Source: Actinomycetes bacterium (lineage in GTDB: Bacteria > Actinomycetota > Thermoleophilia > Solirubrobacterales > Solirubrobacteraceae). From it: 44,966 nucleotides of DNA. The translations under genes were made by a program, and so were the position numbers. Position 1 is the first letter of the stretch, and each line of letters opens with the position of its first letter. The notes below the pieces were generated by a model that was not told the DNA's origin, ran no database searches, and was given only the letters and a program-made list of their open reading frames with translations. Shown piece after piece: positions 1 through 8,330 of the stretch. The DNA lies in assembly GCA_021846845.1 (NCBI GenBank), contig JAJZWB010000009.1, positions 1 to 44,966 on the forward strand, in the 5' to 3' direction.

Positions 1-173
1 ACGCCCAGCACATCGCGGCCCTGGCCCCGGCGCTGCTGCTGTTCGTGCCGCTGCACGGCGGCGAGAGCCACACCCCGCAGGAGGGCGCGTCGATGGACGA
101 GATCCTCCAGGCGGCCACGGTCATGAGCTCCGTGCTGTCCGCCTGCGCCCTTGACAGCCGCCGCGGGGTGTGA
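1..173 (+). CDS. M20-family amidohydrolase, C-terminal fragment (hydantoinase/carbamoylase type)
   Basis: Only the last 56 or so codons are inside the window; the frame starts at base 3 and ends at TGA 171-173, and it is too short to appear in the ORF track. The peptide contains FVPLHGGESHTPQE, matching the C-terminal glycine/histidine segment of M20 enzymes such as N-carbamoyl-L-amino-acid hydrolase and allantoate amidohydrolase, where the His helps bind metal and substrate. These zinc or manganese enzymes cleave N-carbamoyl or ureido groups in the cytoplasm. It is co-directional with the ABC importer 184 bases downstream, so it may process an imported substrate. An alternative role as the missing N-formylglutamate hydrolase of the histidine pathway further right is speculative. 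Family call is fairly secure; substrate unknown. Confidence 0.75.
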   Translation, partial: AQHIAALAPALLLFVPLHGGESHTPQEGASMDEILQAATVMSSVLSACALDSRRGV

Positions 174-182
174 AAAAAACCC

Positions 183-233
183 TGACAATGGGGAGAGGAG
201 CTGCCGCCGGCCACGCTGAGCGGCGCATTGTCA
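183..233. repeat. Inverted repeat TGACAATG...CATTGTCA upstream of the ABC operon
   Basis: TGACAATG at 183-190 is exactly inverted at 226-233, with 35 bases between the arms. It lies ten bases after the M20 stop and about 125 bases before the binding-protein start. It could be two half-sites of a looping or dimeric regulator, or a long-looped RNA hairpin; there is no U-tract to support a terminator. The rest of the 174-357 gap shows nothing I can name. Confidence 0.35.
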
Positions 234-357
234 ACCTGCACGTACGGGGGCGGCCATGTAGGTCGCCCGTGAGCCCGCCCGACGGCCGGTCCCGGCCCGG
301 GCGGGGAGAGACCGCAGCGGTGGCCGCGCACGCCACCGCCCTAGAGAGGTGACTGCC

Positions 358-2052
358 ATGGACGCCGACCGCCGCATGCTCGATGCGCTCCGACACGAGC
401 GCTCCGAGCTTGAGAACCACTACATCGACGAGCTCGCATCGGGCAGGATCGATCGCCGCCAGTTCATCCGTCGCGGAGCGGTGATCGGGATGTCGACGGG
501 GCTGATGAGCGCGATTCTCGCCGCCTGCGGGAACGCCAACAGCTCTTCCAGCTCCTCGTCGGCGGCCGCGAGCTCCAGCGGCGCCGCCGTCAAGGGCGGC
601 TCGCTGAAGCTCGCCATGCAGGCGCCCGCGGGCCAGGTCAACCCGCTCACGGTGTCCGACGCCGGAGGGCTCTGCCTGCTCGCGCAGACCGGAGAGTTCC
701 TGGCGTTCGACAACAACCTGGCGCTGGCGCTTCAGCCGATGCTCGCCACCAGCTGGACGCCCTCCAAGAACGGCTCGGTGTGGACCTTCAAGCTGCGCCC
801 CGGGGTCAAGTTCCACAACGGCTCGCCCCTGACCGCCGACGACGTCGTCTACACGATGCAGGCGCTCGCCGACCCCAAGAACGCCTCCAACGCGCTCTCG
901 ACGTTCACCAGCGTGCTCACGCCGGAGGGGGTCGTGAAGGTCGACGACACGACGGTCGCCTTCCACCTGGAGGCACCGAACGGGAACTTCCCCTACCTCG
1001 TCTCGTCCGACAACTACAACGCGATCATCGTCCCCAAGGGGACCGACTTCGCCAAGTGGCAGCAGACGTTCATCGGCACCGGCCCGTTCAAGCTGTCCAG
1101 CTTCTCCCAGAACGTCAGCGCGAGCTTCGTCGCCAATCCCGACTACTGGGGAGGCCCCCCGAAGCTCGCCTCCACGAGCTTCCAGTTCTACACCTCGCAG
1201 CAGCCGCAGATCCTGGCGCTGGAGGGCGGGCAGGTCGACGTCATCGTGCAGTTCGTCGTCCAGGGCGCGCAATCGCTGCTCAACAGCTCCTCCTACAACA
1301 TCATCAAGCTCAAGTCGGCCAACCATCGTGAGCTGTCGATGCGCAACGACATGGCGCCGTTCAACGACGCCCGCGTCAGGCAGGCGATCGCGCTGTGCCT
1401 GAACCGTCCCGGGATGGTGCAGGCGCTGCTCGACGGCTACGGCGAGGTCGGCAACGACAACCCGTTCGCGCCCAAGTTCCCGTCCACCGACACCAGCGTC
1501 CCGCAGCGCACCCAGGACATCCCGAAGGCCAAGCAGCTGCTGGCGGCGGCGGGACACCCGAACGGGTTCCAGACCACGCTGACCACCGAGCAGTTCGAGG
1601 AGATCCCCGCCCTGGCCCAGGTGATCGCGGAGGCCGCGACCAAGATCGGGGTGGACATCAAGCTCAAGGTCGAGAGCCAGTCGGCCTACTACGGCAAGGC
1701 CACCTACGGGAACTCCGACTGGCTGGACGCGATCATGAGCCTCGTCGACTACGGAGACCGCGGTGTCCCGAACGTCTTCCTGGAGGCGCCGCTGACCTCC
1801 AACGGGCCCTGGAACGCAGCGCACTTCAAGAACCCCACGTACGACAACCTCGTCAAGCAGTACGTCGCCGCGATCGACCTGCAGACGCAGAGGCAGATCG
1901 CCGGCAGGATCGAGACGCTGCTGCTGCAGGAGACGCCGATCGTGATCCCATACTTCATCGACGGCCTGACCGCGACGGCGTCCACCGTTCACGGGGTGAA
2001 CCCGACGTCGATCGCGGCGATCTACCTCAAGGACGCATACAAGACGGCCTGA
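358..2052 (+). CDS. Family 5 extracellular solute-binding lipoprotein of a peptide/nickel-type ABC importer
   Basis: This is a 564-residue SBP_bac_5 protein, the extracellular receptor for the importer encoded downstream. A cytoplasmic stretch of about 32 residues precedes a twin-arginine signal (DRRQFIRRG, residues 32-40), a hydrophobic core and a lipobox ending at Cys57 (ILAAC), so it is predicted to be exported folded by Tat and lipidated. A Ser-rich linker of about 15 residues follows, then the DppA/OppA-like fold with FKLRPGVKFHNGSPLTADDV, the family signature. I chose ATG 358 over the tracked GTG 349 because GAGAGG lies just upstream of it, whereas the GTG overlaps that ribosome site. 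The stop overlaps the next start (TGATG). The ligand cannot be read from sequence; family members bind peptides, nickel chelates or glycosides. Confidence 0.93.
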   Translation: MDADRRMLDALRHERSELENHYIDELASGRIDRRQFIRRGAVIGMSTGLMSAILAACGNANSSSSSSSAAASSSGAAVKGGSLKLAMQAPAGQVNPLTVSDAGGLCLLAQTGEFLAFDNNLALALQPMLATSWTPSKNGSVWTFKLRPGVKFHNGSPLTADDVVYTMQALADPKNASNALSTFTSVLTPEGVVKVDDTTVAFHLEAPNGNFPYLVSSDNYNAIIVPKGTDFAKWQQTFIGTGPFKLSSFSQNVSASFVANPDYWGGPPKLASTSFQFYTSQQPQILALEGGQVDVIVQFVVQGAQSLLNSSSYNIIKLKSANHRELSMRNDMAPFNDARVRQAIALCLNRPGMVQALLDGYGEVGNDNPFAPKFPSTDTSVPQRTQDIPKAKQLLAAAGHPNGFQTTLTTEQFEEIPALAQVIAEAATKIGVDIKLKVESQSAYYGKATYGNSDWLDAIMSLVDYGDRGVPNVFLEAPLTSNGPWNAAHFKNPTYDNLVKQYVAAIDLQTQRQIAGRIETLLLQETPIVIPYFIDGLTATASTVHGVNPTSIAAIYLKDAYKTA

Positions 2053-3005
2053 TGGCCGGCTTCGTCCTCAAGCGCCTGGGCCTCGGGCTGATCACGCTCT
2101 GGCTGCTCAGCCTGCTGGTCTTCTTCGCCGGGCAGGTCCTGCCCGGCGACCCGGCGAGAGCGATCCTCGGGCCCCTGGCCGCGCCCAGCGCGGTGGCGGC
2201 GCTCGCGCGCCAGCTCGGCACCAACCAGCCGGTGATCGACCAGTACGGCACCTGGGTCGGTCACCTGCTGACGGGCAATCTCGGCACGTCGTACCAGTAC
2301 CAGGCGCCGATCGCGCCGCTCCTGGGCAAGGCGCTGGGCAATTCGCTGGAGCTGGCGCTGGTCGCCTTCGTGATGGTCGTTCCGATCGGCATCCTCGGCG
2401 GCGTGATCGCGGCGCTGAACGTCGGCAGGCGGGTGGATCGCGTGATCAGCGTGTTCGGGCTGTCGGCGACCGTGATCCCTGAGGTCGTCTCAGGGATCGT
2501 TCTGATCCTTGTCTTCGGGCTGTGGCTGAACGTGCTGCCGATCCAGGCGGCGTGGCCGCCCGGGGCGGGCCTGGGCACCCAGATCTACCATCTGATCATG
2601 CCGGCGATCCCGCTGGCGCTGATCCTGTTCGGCTACATCCAGCAGATGGCCCGCGCGGGGACCGTCGAGGCGCTGGCGTCGGACTACGCGCGCACCGCGA
2701 CGCTCAAGGGCCTGCCCCGGGGGGTCATGATCCGCCGCCACATCCTGCGCAACTCGCTGCTGCCGACGATCACCGTGATCGCCACCCAGACCGGGTACCT
2801 GATCGGCGGGCTGGTGCTGGTCGAGACGCTGTTCCACTACCAGGGCATCGGCACGCTGATCTACAACGCGGCCACCAGCAAGGACTTCCCGATGCTCGAG
2901 GCGGGCGTGCTCGTGATCGGGGCCGCCTACATGGTCGCCACGCTTGCCGCCGACATGCTCTACACGCTGCTCAACCCGAGGCTCAGGCTCCGAGGGGTCG
3001 AGTGA
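2052..3005 (+). CDS. ABC importer inner-membrane permease, DppB/OppB type
   Basis: A 317-residue permease starting at the ATG that overlaps the binding-protein stop by one base. The N-terminus (FVLKRLGLGLITLWLLSLLV) is the first membrane helix of the DppB class, followed by the usual LPGDPAR segment and a large periplasmic loop. About six helices are evident. The cytoplasmic coupling loop is visible in the middle as EALASDYARTATLKGL, the EAA motif that docks onto the ATPase. It pairs with the DppC-type permease downstream, which it overlaps by four bases (GTGA), so co-translation is likely. Length and order are normal for the family. Confidence 0.93.
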   Translation: MAGFVLKRLGLGLITLWLLSLLVFFAGQVLPGDPARAILGPLAAPSAVAALARQLGTNQPVIDQYGTWVGHLLTGNLGTSYQYQAPIAPLLGKALGNSLELALVAFVMVVPIGILGGVIAALNVGRRVDRVISVFGLSATVIPEVVSGIVLILVFGLWLNVLPIQAAWPPGAGLGTQIYHLIMPAIPLALILFGYIQQMARAGTVEALASDYARTATLKGLPRGVMIRRHILRNSLLPTITVIATQTGYLIGGLVLVETLFHYQGIGTLIYNAATSKDFPMLEAGVLVIGAAYMVATLAADMLYTLLNPRLRLRGVE

Positions 3006-3886
3006 GCATCGAGGCGCTGCCGGTAGAGTCGCGCGCCGCGCTCAGCGCCGGTGCCGGGGACCTGCGCCGGCAGTTCCTGCGTGACCTGGTGCATCAGAAG
3101 GCGTTCATGATCGGCGCCACGGTGCTCGGCTTCTGGGTGCTGGCGGCGATCTTCGGCACGCTCGTCGTCCAGGACCCGCTGGCGCAGAACCTGTCGGCGA
3201 TCAACCAGGCGCCGTCCGCGTCGCACCTGTTCGGGACCGACCAGCTCGGCCGCGACGTGCTCGCGCGCGTGATCGTGGGCTCCCGCTCGATCCTCGTCAC
3301 CGCGCCGCTGGCGACCCTGATCGGAACCGTGCTCGGAACCGTCGTGGGACTGTCGATGGGCTACTTCCGGGGGATCGTCGACGACATCCTCGGGCGGTTC
3401 GTGGAGGCGTTCCTGGCGCTGCCGCTGGTGGTCACGGGGATCATCGGGATCGTCGCGCTCGGCGCCTCGGACACGACCCTGATCATCGTGATCGGGATCG
3501 TGTTCACGCCGCTGATCGCGCGCACGGTCCGCGCCGCGGTGCTGGTCGAGCGAGACCTGGACTACGTCGCCGCGGCGCGGTTGCGCGGCGAGCGCTCGCT
3601 CTACATCATGTTCGTGGAGATCCTGCCAAATGTGCTGGCGCCGATCACAGTCGAGTTCACGGTCCGACTGGGCTACGCGGTGTTCACGATCGTGACGCTC
3701 TCGTTCCTCGGCTTCGGCCTGCAGCCGCCGACCCCCAACTGGGGCTACGACATCTCAGCCAACGTGGGCGCGGTGACCGCGGGCTACTGGTGGGAGGTGC
3801 TGTTCGCCGCGGTCGCGGTGGCGACGCTCGTGATCGGGGTCAACATGCTCGCCAGCTCGATCGAATCGGCCCTGGACGCCTCATGA
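3002..3886 (+). CDS. ABC importer inner-membrane permease, DppC/OppC type
   Basis: A 294-residue permease beginning at GTG 3002, which overlaps the preceding stop. The ORF track merges it with antisense-like upstream sequence (2522), but the family similarity starts at VSIEALPVES, with a cytoplasmic N-terminal tail of about 35 residues before the first helix (KAFMIGATVLGFWVLAAIFG). The segment HLFGTDQLGRDVLARVIVGS is the conserved DppC loop after helix 1, and DYVAAARLRGERSLYIMFVE is the EAA coupling loop. It forms the translocation pore with the DppB-type protein. Its stop is overlapped by the ATPase start (ATGA). Confidence 0.93.
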   Translation: MSIEALPVESRAALSAGAGDLRRQFLRDLVHQKAFMIGATVLGFWVLAAIFGTLVVQDPLAQNLSAINQAPSASHLFGTDQLGRDVLARVIVGSRSILVTAPLATLIGTVLGTVVGLSMGYFRGIVDDILGRFVEAFLALPLVVTGIIGIVALGASDTTLIIVIGIVFTPLIARTVRAAVLVERDLDYVAAARLRGERSLYIMFVEILPNVLAPITVEFTVRLGYAVFTIVTLSFLGFGLQPPTPNWGYDISANVGAVTAGYWWEVLFAAVAVATLVIGVNMLASSIESALDAS

Positions 3887-5970
3887 GCACGACCGCCTCC
3901 CCACCCGCGCCCGGCGAGACGCAGGCGACCGCGGCGGACGCGCTGACGCTGTCGGGGGTCGACATCTCCTACAGGGTGCGGCGCGCCGACCAGCGGATCG
4001 TGCGCGACGTCAGCTTCCGGGTCGCCCGCGGCGAGTCGTTCGGGCTGGTGGGCGAGTCGGGCTGCGGCAAGTCGACGATCGCGCTCGCGGTCGTTCGCTA
4101 CCTGGCCCGCAACGGCCGGGTGAGCGCCGGCCGGATCGAGATCGACGGCCGCGACGTCCTGTCGCTGGACAGGGCCGACCTGCGCCGCCTGCGCGCGCGG
4201 ACCGTGTCGATGGTCTACCAGGAGCCCGGGCGCGCGCTGAACCCGTCGATCCTCGTCGGGCGCCAGGTGGCGGAGGTCTACGAGATCGCCGGCGCCCCGC
4301 GCAGCGAGGCGCTCGATCGGGCCCGGGAGATCCTCGCCAGGGTCAGGATCTCGGACCCGGACGGCGTGATGCGGCGCTACCCCCACCAGCTGTCGGGAGG
4401 GATGCTTCAGCGGGTGGTGATCGCGATGGCCCTGGCGGCCGAGCCGTCGCTGCTGATCCTCGATGAGCCCACCACCGCGTTGGACGCGACCGTCGAGGCG
4501 GACGTGCTCGACCTCATCCTCGGGCTGCGCGCCGAGTTCGGCACCTCGCTGCTGTTCATCAGCCACAACCTCGCCGTGATCGCGAAGATGTGCGACCGGG
4601 TGGGCGTGCTGTACGCGGGCGAGCTGGTCGAGGAGGGACCGGCGTCGGCCGTCTTCGGCGATCCCCGCCACCCCTACACGGTCGGGCTGCTGCGCTCTAT
4701 CCCGCGCCGCGACGGCGGTGCCCGAGCGCCGCTCCAGACGATCCCCGGGTCCCTCCCCACCCCTGGCTCGGTGGCCGCCGGCTGCGTGTTCGCCGCCCGC
4801 TGCGGGCTCGCGCAGGAGCGCTGCCGCGCGGAGACCCCCGCGGTCCACCGGATCGAGGACGGCTGCGGCGAGCGGGGGTCGCGCTGCCACTTCAGCGAGC
4901 AGGCGCAGTCGCTTCCCATCCACTCGATCGTGGCGCCCGACTCGGCGCGGATCGCGGACCGCGCCGAGCCGCTGATCCGCGCGCGGAGTGTCTCCAAGAC
5001 CTTCCAGGCCTCCGGTCAGCGGGTCCGCGGGCTGCACCAGGTTGACCTTGAGATCGCGGCCGGCGAGACCGTCGGGCTCGTGGGCGAATCGGGATCGGGC
5101 AAGACGACGCTCGCGCGCGTGCTGATGGGACTCACCGCGCCGGACCCGGGCGCCGAGGTGACGCTCGACGGCCGACCGCTCGCGCCGCTGGCCGGCGCGC
5201 GCACGGCCGCGGACCAGAAGGCGCTGCAGATCGTGTTCCAGAACCCGGACTCGGCGCTCAACCGACGCCACTCGGTGAGGCGACTGATCTCACGTTCGCT
5301 CGCCAAGCTCGGTGGTTATCGAGGCGAGGCGCTGCAGGCGCGCCTGCAGGCCCTGGCCGAGTCGGTCCGGCTTCCGGAGCGCTACCTCCCGATGCGTCCC
5401 TCACAGCTGTCGGGGGGCCTCAAGCAGCGGGTCGCGATCGCACGTGCCTTCGCCGGCGACCCGCAGATCGTCGTCTGCGACGAGCCCACCTCGGCGCTCG
5501 ACGTCTCCGTCCAGGCCGCGATCCTCAACCTGCTCACCGACCTCCAGCACCGCGAGCGCGTCGCCTACCTGTTCATCAGCCACGACCTCGGCGTGGTGCG
5601 CTACCTGGCAGACCGGATCGTGGTCCTCTACCTGGGCCGGGTGATGGAGATCGGACCGGCGCAGAGCGTGCTCGACGGCCCGCACCACCCCTACACGGAG
5701 GCGCTGCTGTCGGCGGTGCCGACGCTGGACGACTCCGATCGGGAGCGGATCCGGCTCGAGGGCGAGATCCCGAGCGCCGCCGACCCCCCTGCCGGCTGCC
5801 CCTTCCACACCCGCTGCCCGCGCCGGATCGGCGAGATCTGCGACACGACCGAGCCCGAGATGCGGGTGCAGGCGCCGGGGCACGAGATCCGATGCCACAT
5901 CCCGGTCGACGACCTGCGACGGCTGCAGTCGGCCGGTGGCGGCGCACCGTCGGCGAGCGCCGGTCGGTAG
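3883..5970 (+). CDS. Fused double ATPase of the peptide/nickel ABC importer (DppD-DppF fusion)
   Basis: A 695-residue protein with two complete ABC ATPase domains, replacing the separate DppD and DppF of most importers. Domain 1 has Walker A GESGCGKST near residue 57, signature LSGGMLQRV near 170 and Walker B LLILDEPTTALD. Domain 2 has GESGSGKTT near 401, LSGGLKQRV near 509 and IVVCDEPTSALD. Each domain ends with the Cys-containing oligopeptide/dipeptide C-terminal motif (for example CVFAARCGLAQERC and CPFHTRCPRR), which in this family can carry an iron-sulfur cluster. It energises the two permeases from the cytoplasm. The last 280 bases are overlapped antisense by the neighbouring MFS reading frame. 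Confidence 0.93.
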   Translation: MSTTASPPAPGETQATAADALTLSGVDISYRVRRADQRIVRDVSFRVARGESFGLVGESGCGKSTIALAVVRYLARNGRVSAGRIEIDGRDVLSLDRADLRRLRARTVSMVYQEPGRALNPSILVGRQVAEVYEIAGAPRSEALDRAREILARVRISDPDGVMRRYPHQLSGGMLQRVVIAMALAAEPSLLILDEPTTALDATVEADVLDLILGLRAEFGTSLLFISHNLAVIAKMCDRVGVLYAGELVEEGPASAVFGDPRHPYTVGLLRSIPRRDGGARAPLQTIPGSLPTPGSVAAGCVFAARCGLAQERCRAETPAVHRIEDGCGERGSRCHFSEQAQSLPIHSIVAPDSARIADRAEPLIRARSVSKTFQASGQRVRGLHQVDLEIAAGETVGLVGESGSGKTTLARVLMGLTAPDPGAEVTLDGRPLAPLAGARTAADQKALQIVFQNPDSALNRRHSVRRLISRSLAKLGGYRGEALQARLQALAESVRLPERYLPMRPSQLSGGLKQRVAIARAFAGDPQIVVCDEPTSALDVSVQAAILNLLTDLQHRERVAYLFISHDLGVVRYLADRIVVLYLGRVMEIGPAQSVLDGPHHPYTEALLSAVPTLDDSDRERIRLEGEIPSAADPPAGCPFHTRCPRRIGEICDTTEPEMRVQAPGHEIRCHIPVDDLRRLQSAGGGAPSASAGR

Positions 5971-7289
5971 GCGCACGCGCGTCCGCGCTCGCCGCGGGAG
6001 GCCGCCAGCACCCAGGCCGCGATCGCGCACGAGGGCAGGATCACGGCGAGGAACCCGGCGCGCAGCCCGGAGCTCTGCGCCAGCGCGCCGGCGACGACGG
6101 GCATCACCACGGTCGCGGCCGCCCAGGCGCCGTTGAGCATTCCGAACACGACGCCGTCGCCCTTCGCCGACCCGCGACGCTGGCCGGCCGCCAGCCCGTA
6201 GGCGATCGTGCTGATCGCTCCCCGGGGGGCGGTCGTCAGCATCAGCGCGACGACCAGCACAGCGGCGCCTCCTGAGGCCAGCGCCGGCAGCAGCCCGATC
6301 GCCGTGAGCACCGCGCCCACCGCGTTGAGTCGCAGCGTCAGCGCGCGGCCCCTGAGCCGCACGACCGCCGCGCTGGCCGCGATGTAGCAGACCGCGCCGG
6401 CCGTGAACGCAAGCCCGATGCCGCCGGTCGACATCCCGGACCGGTGCAGTCCCGCGCCGACCAGCAGCTGGCTGGCGCTCGAGACCGCGCCCGAGATGAC
6501 CAGCGCACCGGTGGCGGCGCCCACCCGGGGCCCGCGCATCAGACTCCACATCTCCCGCGGCGAGAGACGCGGCTCGGGCGCCGCAACCGCGGCCGAGACC
6601 TGCGACAACGGAGCCGCGGCCGAGACCTGCGACAACGGAGCCGCGGCCGAGACCTCGGGCGCCGCCACCGCTGCCAGGACCGGGACGGGAACGCCGTCCT
6701 CGGCCGGGGCGCACGCCACCAGCGCGACCGTCACGACCGCCCCCGCCGCGGCCAGGATGACGAACGGCGCCCCGAGCCCTGCCTGCTGCGCAAGCGCACC
6801 CGAAAGCGCCGGCCCGAGCATCACCCCGGCCGAGGAGTAGGTCACCGGCGCGCCGAGGCTGGCGCCGCGGGCATCGCCGTCCAGCTCGGCCAGCCACGCG
6901 AGGCCGGTCGTCCAGACCACCCCGAACGCCACCCCGAACACGATCCGCCCCGCGAGCATGAGCGCCAGCGACGGCACCGCCTGCGCGAGCGACGAGATCC
7001 CGATCAGCGCGGCCGCGGCGAGCGTCACGCGCCGGGCGCCCAGCCTGTCACCCGCCATCCCCGCCGGTATCGAGACGACCAGGGTCGCGAGCCCGGGCAG
7101 CGCCAGGAGCAGCGCGGCCTGCGCGGCGGACAGGCGGTACTGCTCGGAGATCCTTGGCAGCAGCGGCACGATCGCCGCCTGCGCGACCCCGGCCAGCACG
7201 AACAGCGCGTAGACGAGCCCGCGCGCCGCCCGGACCCCAAGCGCCGGCGCAGCGGACCGCCTCGGTACCAGGGAGTAGATCGTTCGCAT
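5691..7289 (-). CDS. MFS transporter with a long antisense-derived C-terminal tail
   Basis: A major facilitator of about 12 helices, probably an exporter of a small molecule. The N-terminal half shows the loop 2-3 motif AGMAGDRLGARRV and the antiporter-like segment AGRIVFGVAFGVVWTTGLAW. The central cytoplasmic loop contains a nine-residue Ala/Ser/Pro-rich repeat encoded by a 27-bp duplication. The last helix ends near AAWVLAASRGE, after which the frame stays open for about 93 more codons straight through the 3' end of the ABC ATPase gene, giving an Arg/Ser-rich tail that looks like antisense translation. Either the tail is made, or a stop was lost. It is divergent from the LysR gene 58 bases away, which likely controls it. 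Confidence 0.82.
   Translation of the reverse strand: MRTIYSLVPRRSAAPALGVRAARGLVYALFVLAGVAQAAIVPLLPRISEQYRLSAAQAALLLALPGLATLVVSIPAGMAGDRLGARRVTLAAAALIGISSLAQAVPSLALMLAGRIVFGVAFGVVWTTGLAWLAELDGDARGASLGAPVTYSSAGVMLGPALSGALAQQAGLGAPFVILAAAGAVVTVALVACAPAEDGVPVPVLAAVAAPEVSAAAPLSQVSAAAPLSQVSAAVAAPEPRLSPREMWSLMRGPRVGAATGALVISGAVSSASQLLVGAGLHRSGMSTGGIGLAFTAGAVCYIAASAAVVRLRGRALTLRLNAVGAVLTAIGLLPALASGGAAVLVVALMLTTAPRGAISTIAYGLAAGQRRGSAKGDGVVFGMLNGAWAAATVVMPVVAGALAQSSGLRAGFLAVILPSCAIAAWVLAASRGERGRACAYRPALADGAPPPADCSRRRSSTGMWHRISCPGACTRISGSVVSQISPIRRGQRVWKGQPAGGSAALGISPSSRIRSRSESSSVGTADSSASV
6589..6654. repeat. 27-bp in-frame tandem duplication in the MFS central loop
   Basis: Two exact 27-bp units (6589-6615 and 6616-6642) begin with GCGGCCGAGACC, and a third partial copy of 12 bases follows. 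The duplication keeps frame and encodes SQVSAAAPL twice in the loop between the two six-helix halves, so it should be structurally neutral. Confidence 0.85.
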
Positions 7290-7306
7290 CCTGACAGCTG
7301 ATAGTA

Positions 7307-7321
7307 CGATTCAGAAGATCG
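7307..7321. promoter_or_regulatory. Candidate LysR operator between divergent MFS and LysR genes
   Basis: CGATTCAGAAGATCG has four-base inverted arms (CGAT/ATCG) separated by seven bases, close to the dyad length LysR proteins recognise. It sits in the 58-bp divergent intergenic region, immediately upstream of a TACTAT hexamer (minus strand, 7301-7306) that could be the -10 box of the MFS gene. Confidence 0.4.
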
Positions 7322-7347
7322 GTTACAGATGATGATTTCCCACAACA

Positions 7348-8268
7348 ATGAACTCTCTGATCGATCAAAACGGGGTTGATCTGCGCGCCCTGCGCGCGCT
7401 TGTGGCCGTCGCCGATCAGGGCTCGTTCCGCTCGGCCGCGCGATCGCTCGGCTACACGCAGTCGGCGATCTCGCACCGCATATCCGCGCTGGAGCGCGCG
7501 CTGGGCACGGAGCTCTTCACGCGCCCCGGCGGCCGGGGCGCGATCTCCCTGACCCCGGCGGGCGAGGTCGCCTACCGGCGCTCCCGGCGCGTGCTCGCGG
7601 AGGTGCAGACCCTCGGCGCAGACATCGCCGAGGTCAGCCATGGCGAGCGCAGGCCGCTGCGGGTCGGGGTCTTCCAGACCGCGACCACCGGGCTGCTGCC
7701 GGGCGCGCTGAGGGTTCTGCGAGAGCAGCGCCCCGACGTGCAGGTCGTGCTCGCCGAGGTCCAGGGCAACGCCCAGACGTTCGACCGGCTGGCGGCGGGC
7801 GACCTGGAGCTGGCGTTCGTCGTCAACCCGCAGCCGGACGAGCGGATCGTCTCGATCCCGCTGCTCGACGATCCGTTCGTGATCCTGACGAGGCGTGACT
7901 CGGAGATCGCCGCCGTTTCCAACCCGACCTTCGACCTGCTCGACGGCGCCGACATCGTCGCCTGGAACCTCCGCTGGCGCACTCAGCAGGAGCTTGAGGC
8001 CGCGTGGCGGCGGCGAGCCATCAACCCGCACGTCGTCTACCGGACCGACGACAACCTCGCCCTTCAGCGGCTGGTCGCGGCCGGCCACGGCCACGCCTGC
8101 CTGGACCGGCTGGGCGCGATCGACGCGATCGAGCCGTCGCTCACCTGGCTGGAGCCCGACGAGATCCTGATCCCGCGGCGGATCGCCCTCTCCCACGCGC
8201 GCCGGCTCGACCCGGGCGGGCCGGCGCTGATCCTGATGGATGCGATCCGCTCGCAGTTCGGCGCCTGA
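7348..8268 (+). CDS. LysR-family transcriptional regulator
   Basis: A 306-residue LysR regulator. Residues about 11-70 form the winged helix-turn-helix (LRALVAVADQGSFRSAARSL then GYTQSAISHRISALE), followed by the linker helix and a two-lobed periplasmic-binding-protein-like effector domain from about residue 100. The divergent MFS gene is a likely target. The co-directional dehydrogenase-Fae-dehydratase operon starts only 62 bases downstream, so it may be co-transcribed with or controlled by this gene. The effector is unknown; by analogy it would be the substrate or an intermediate of that operon. Confidence 0.92.
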   Translation: MNSLIDQNGVDLRALRALVAVADQGSFRSAARSLGYTQSAISHRISALERALGTELFTRPGGRGAISLTPAGEVAYRRSRRVLAEVQTLGADIAEVSHGERRPLRVGVFQTATTGLLPGALRVLREQRPDVQVVLAEVQGNAQTFDRLAAGDLELAFVVNPQPDERIVSIPLLDDPFVILTRRDSEIAAVSNPTFDLLDGADIVAWNLRWRTQQELEAAWRRRAINPHVVYRTDDNLALQRLVAAGHGHACLDRLGAIDAIEPSLTWLEPDEILIPRRIALSHARRLDPGGPALILMDAIRSQFGA

Positions 8269-8330
8269 CGGGGTCGGCCTTGACAGCCGGGCCCGCTTGT
8301 GAGAGAACGCCGCAGGTGCAAGCCGATGCC

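Noticed and set aside
170-352. 60-codon ORF between the M20 and binding-protein genes
   Set aside because: Starts inside the M20 stop region, Arg/Pro-rich with no ribosome site or motif, and covers the likely promoter.
7297-7313. Third copy of the GntR palindrome (CTGATAGTACGATTCAG)
   Set aside because: Only the CTGA/TCAG ends resemble CTGATATATCAG, the spacing is longer, and the site sits in the LysR-MFS region with its own dyad.
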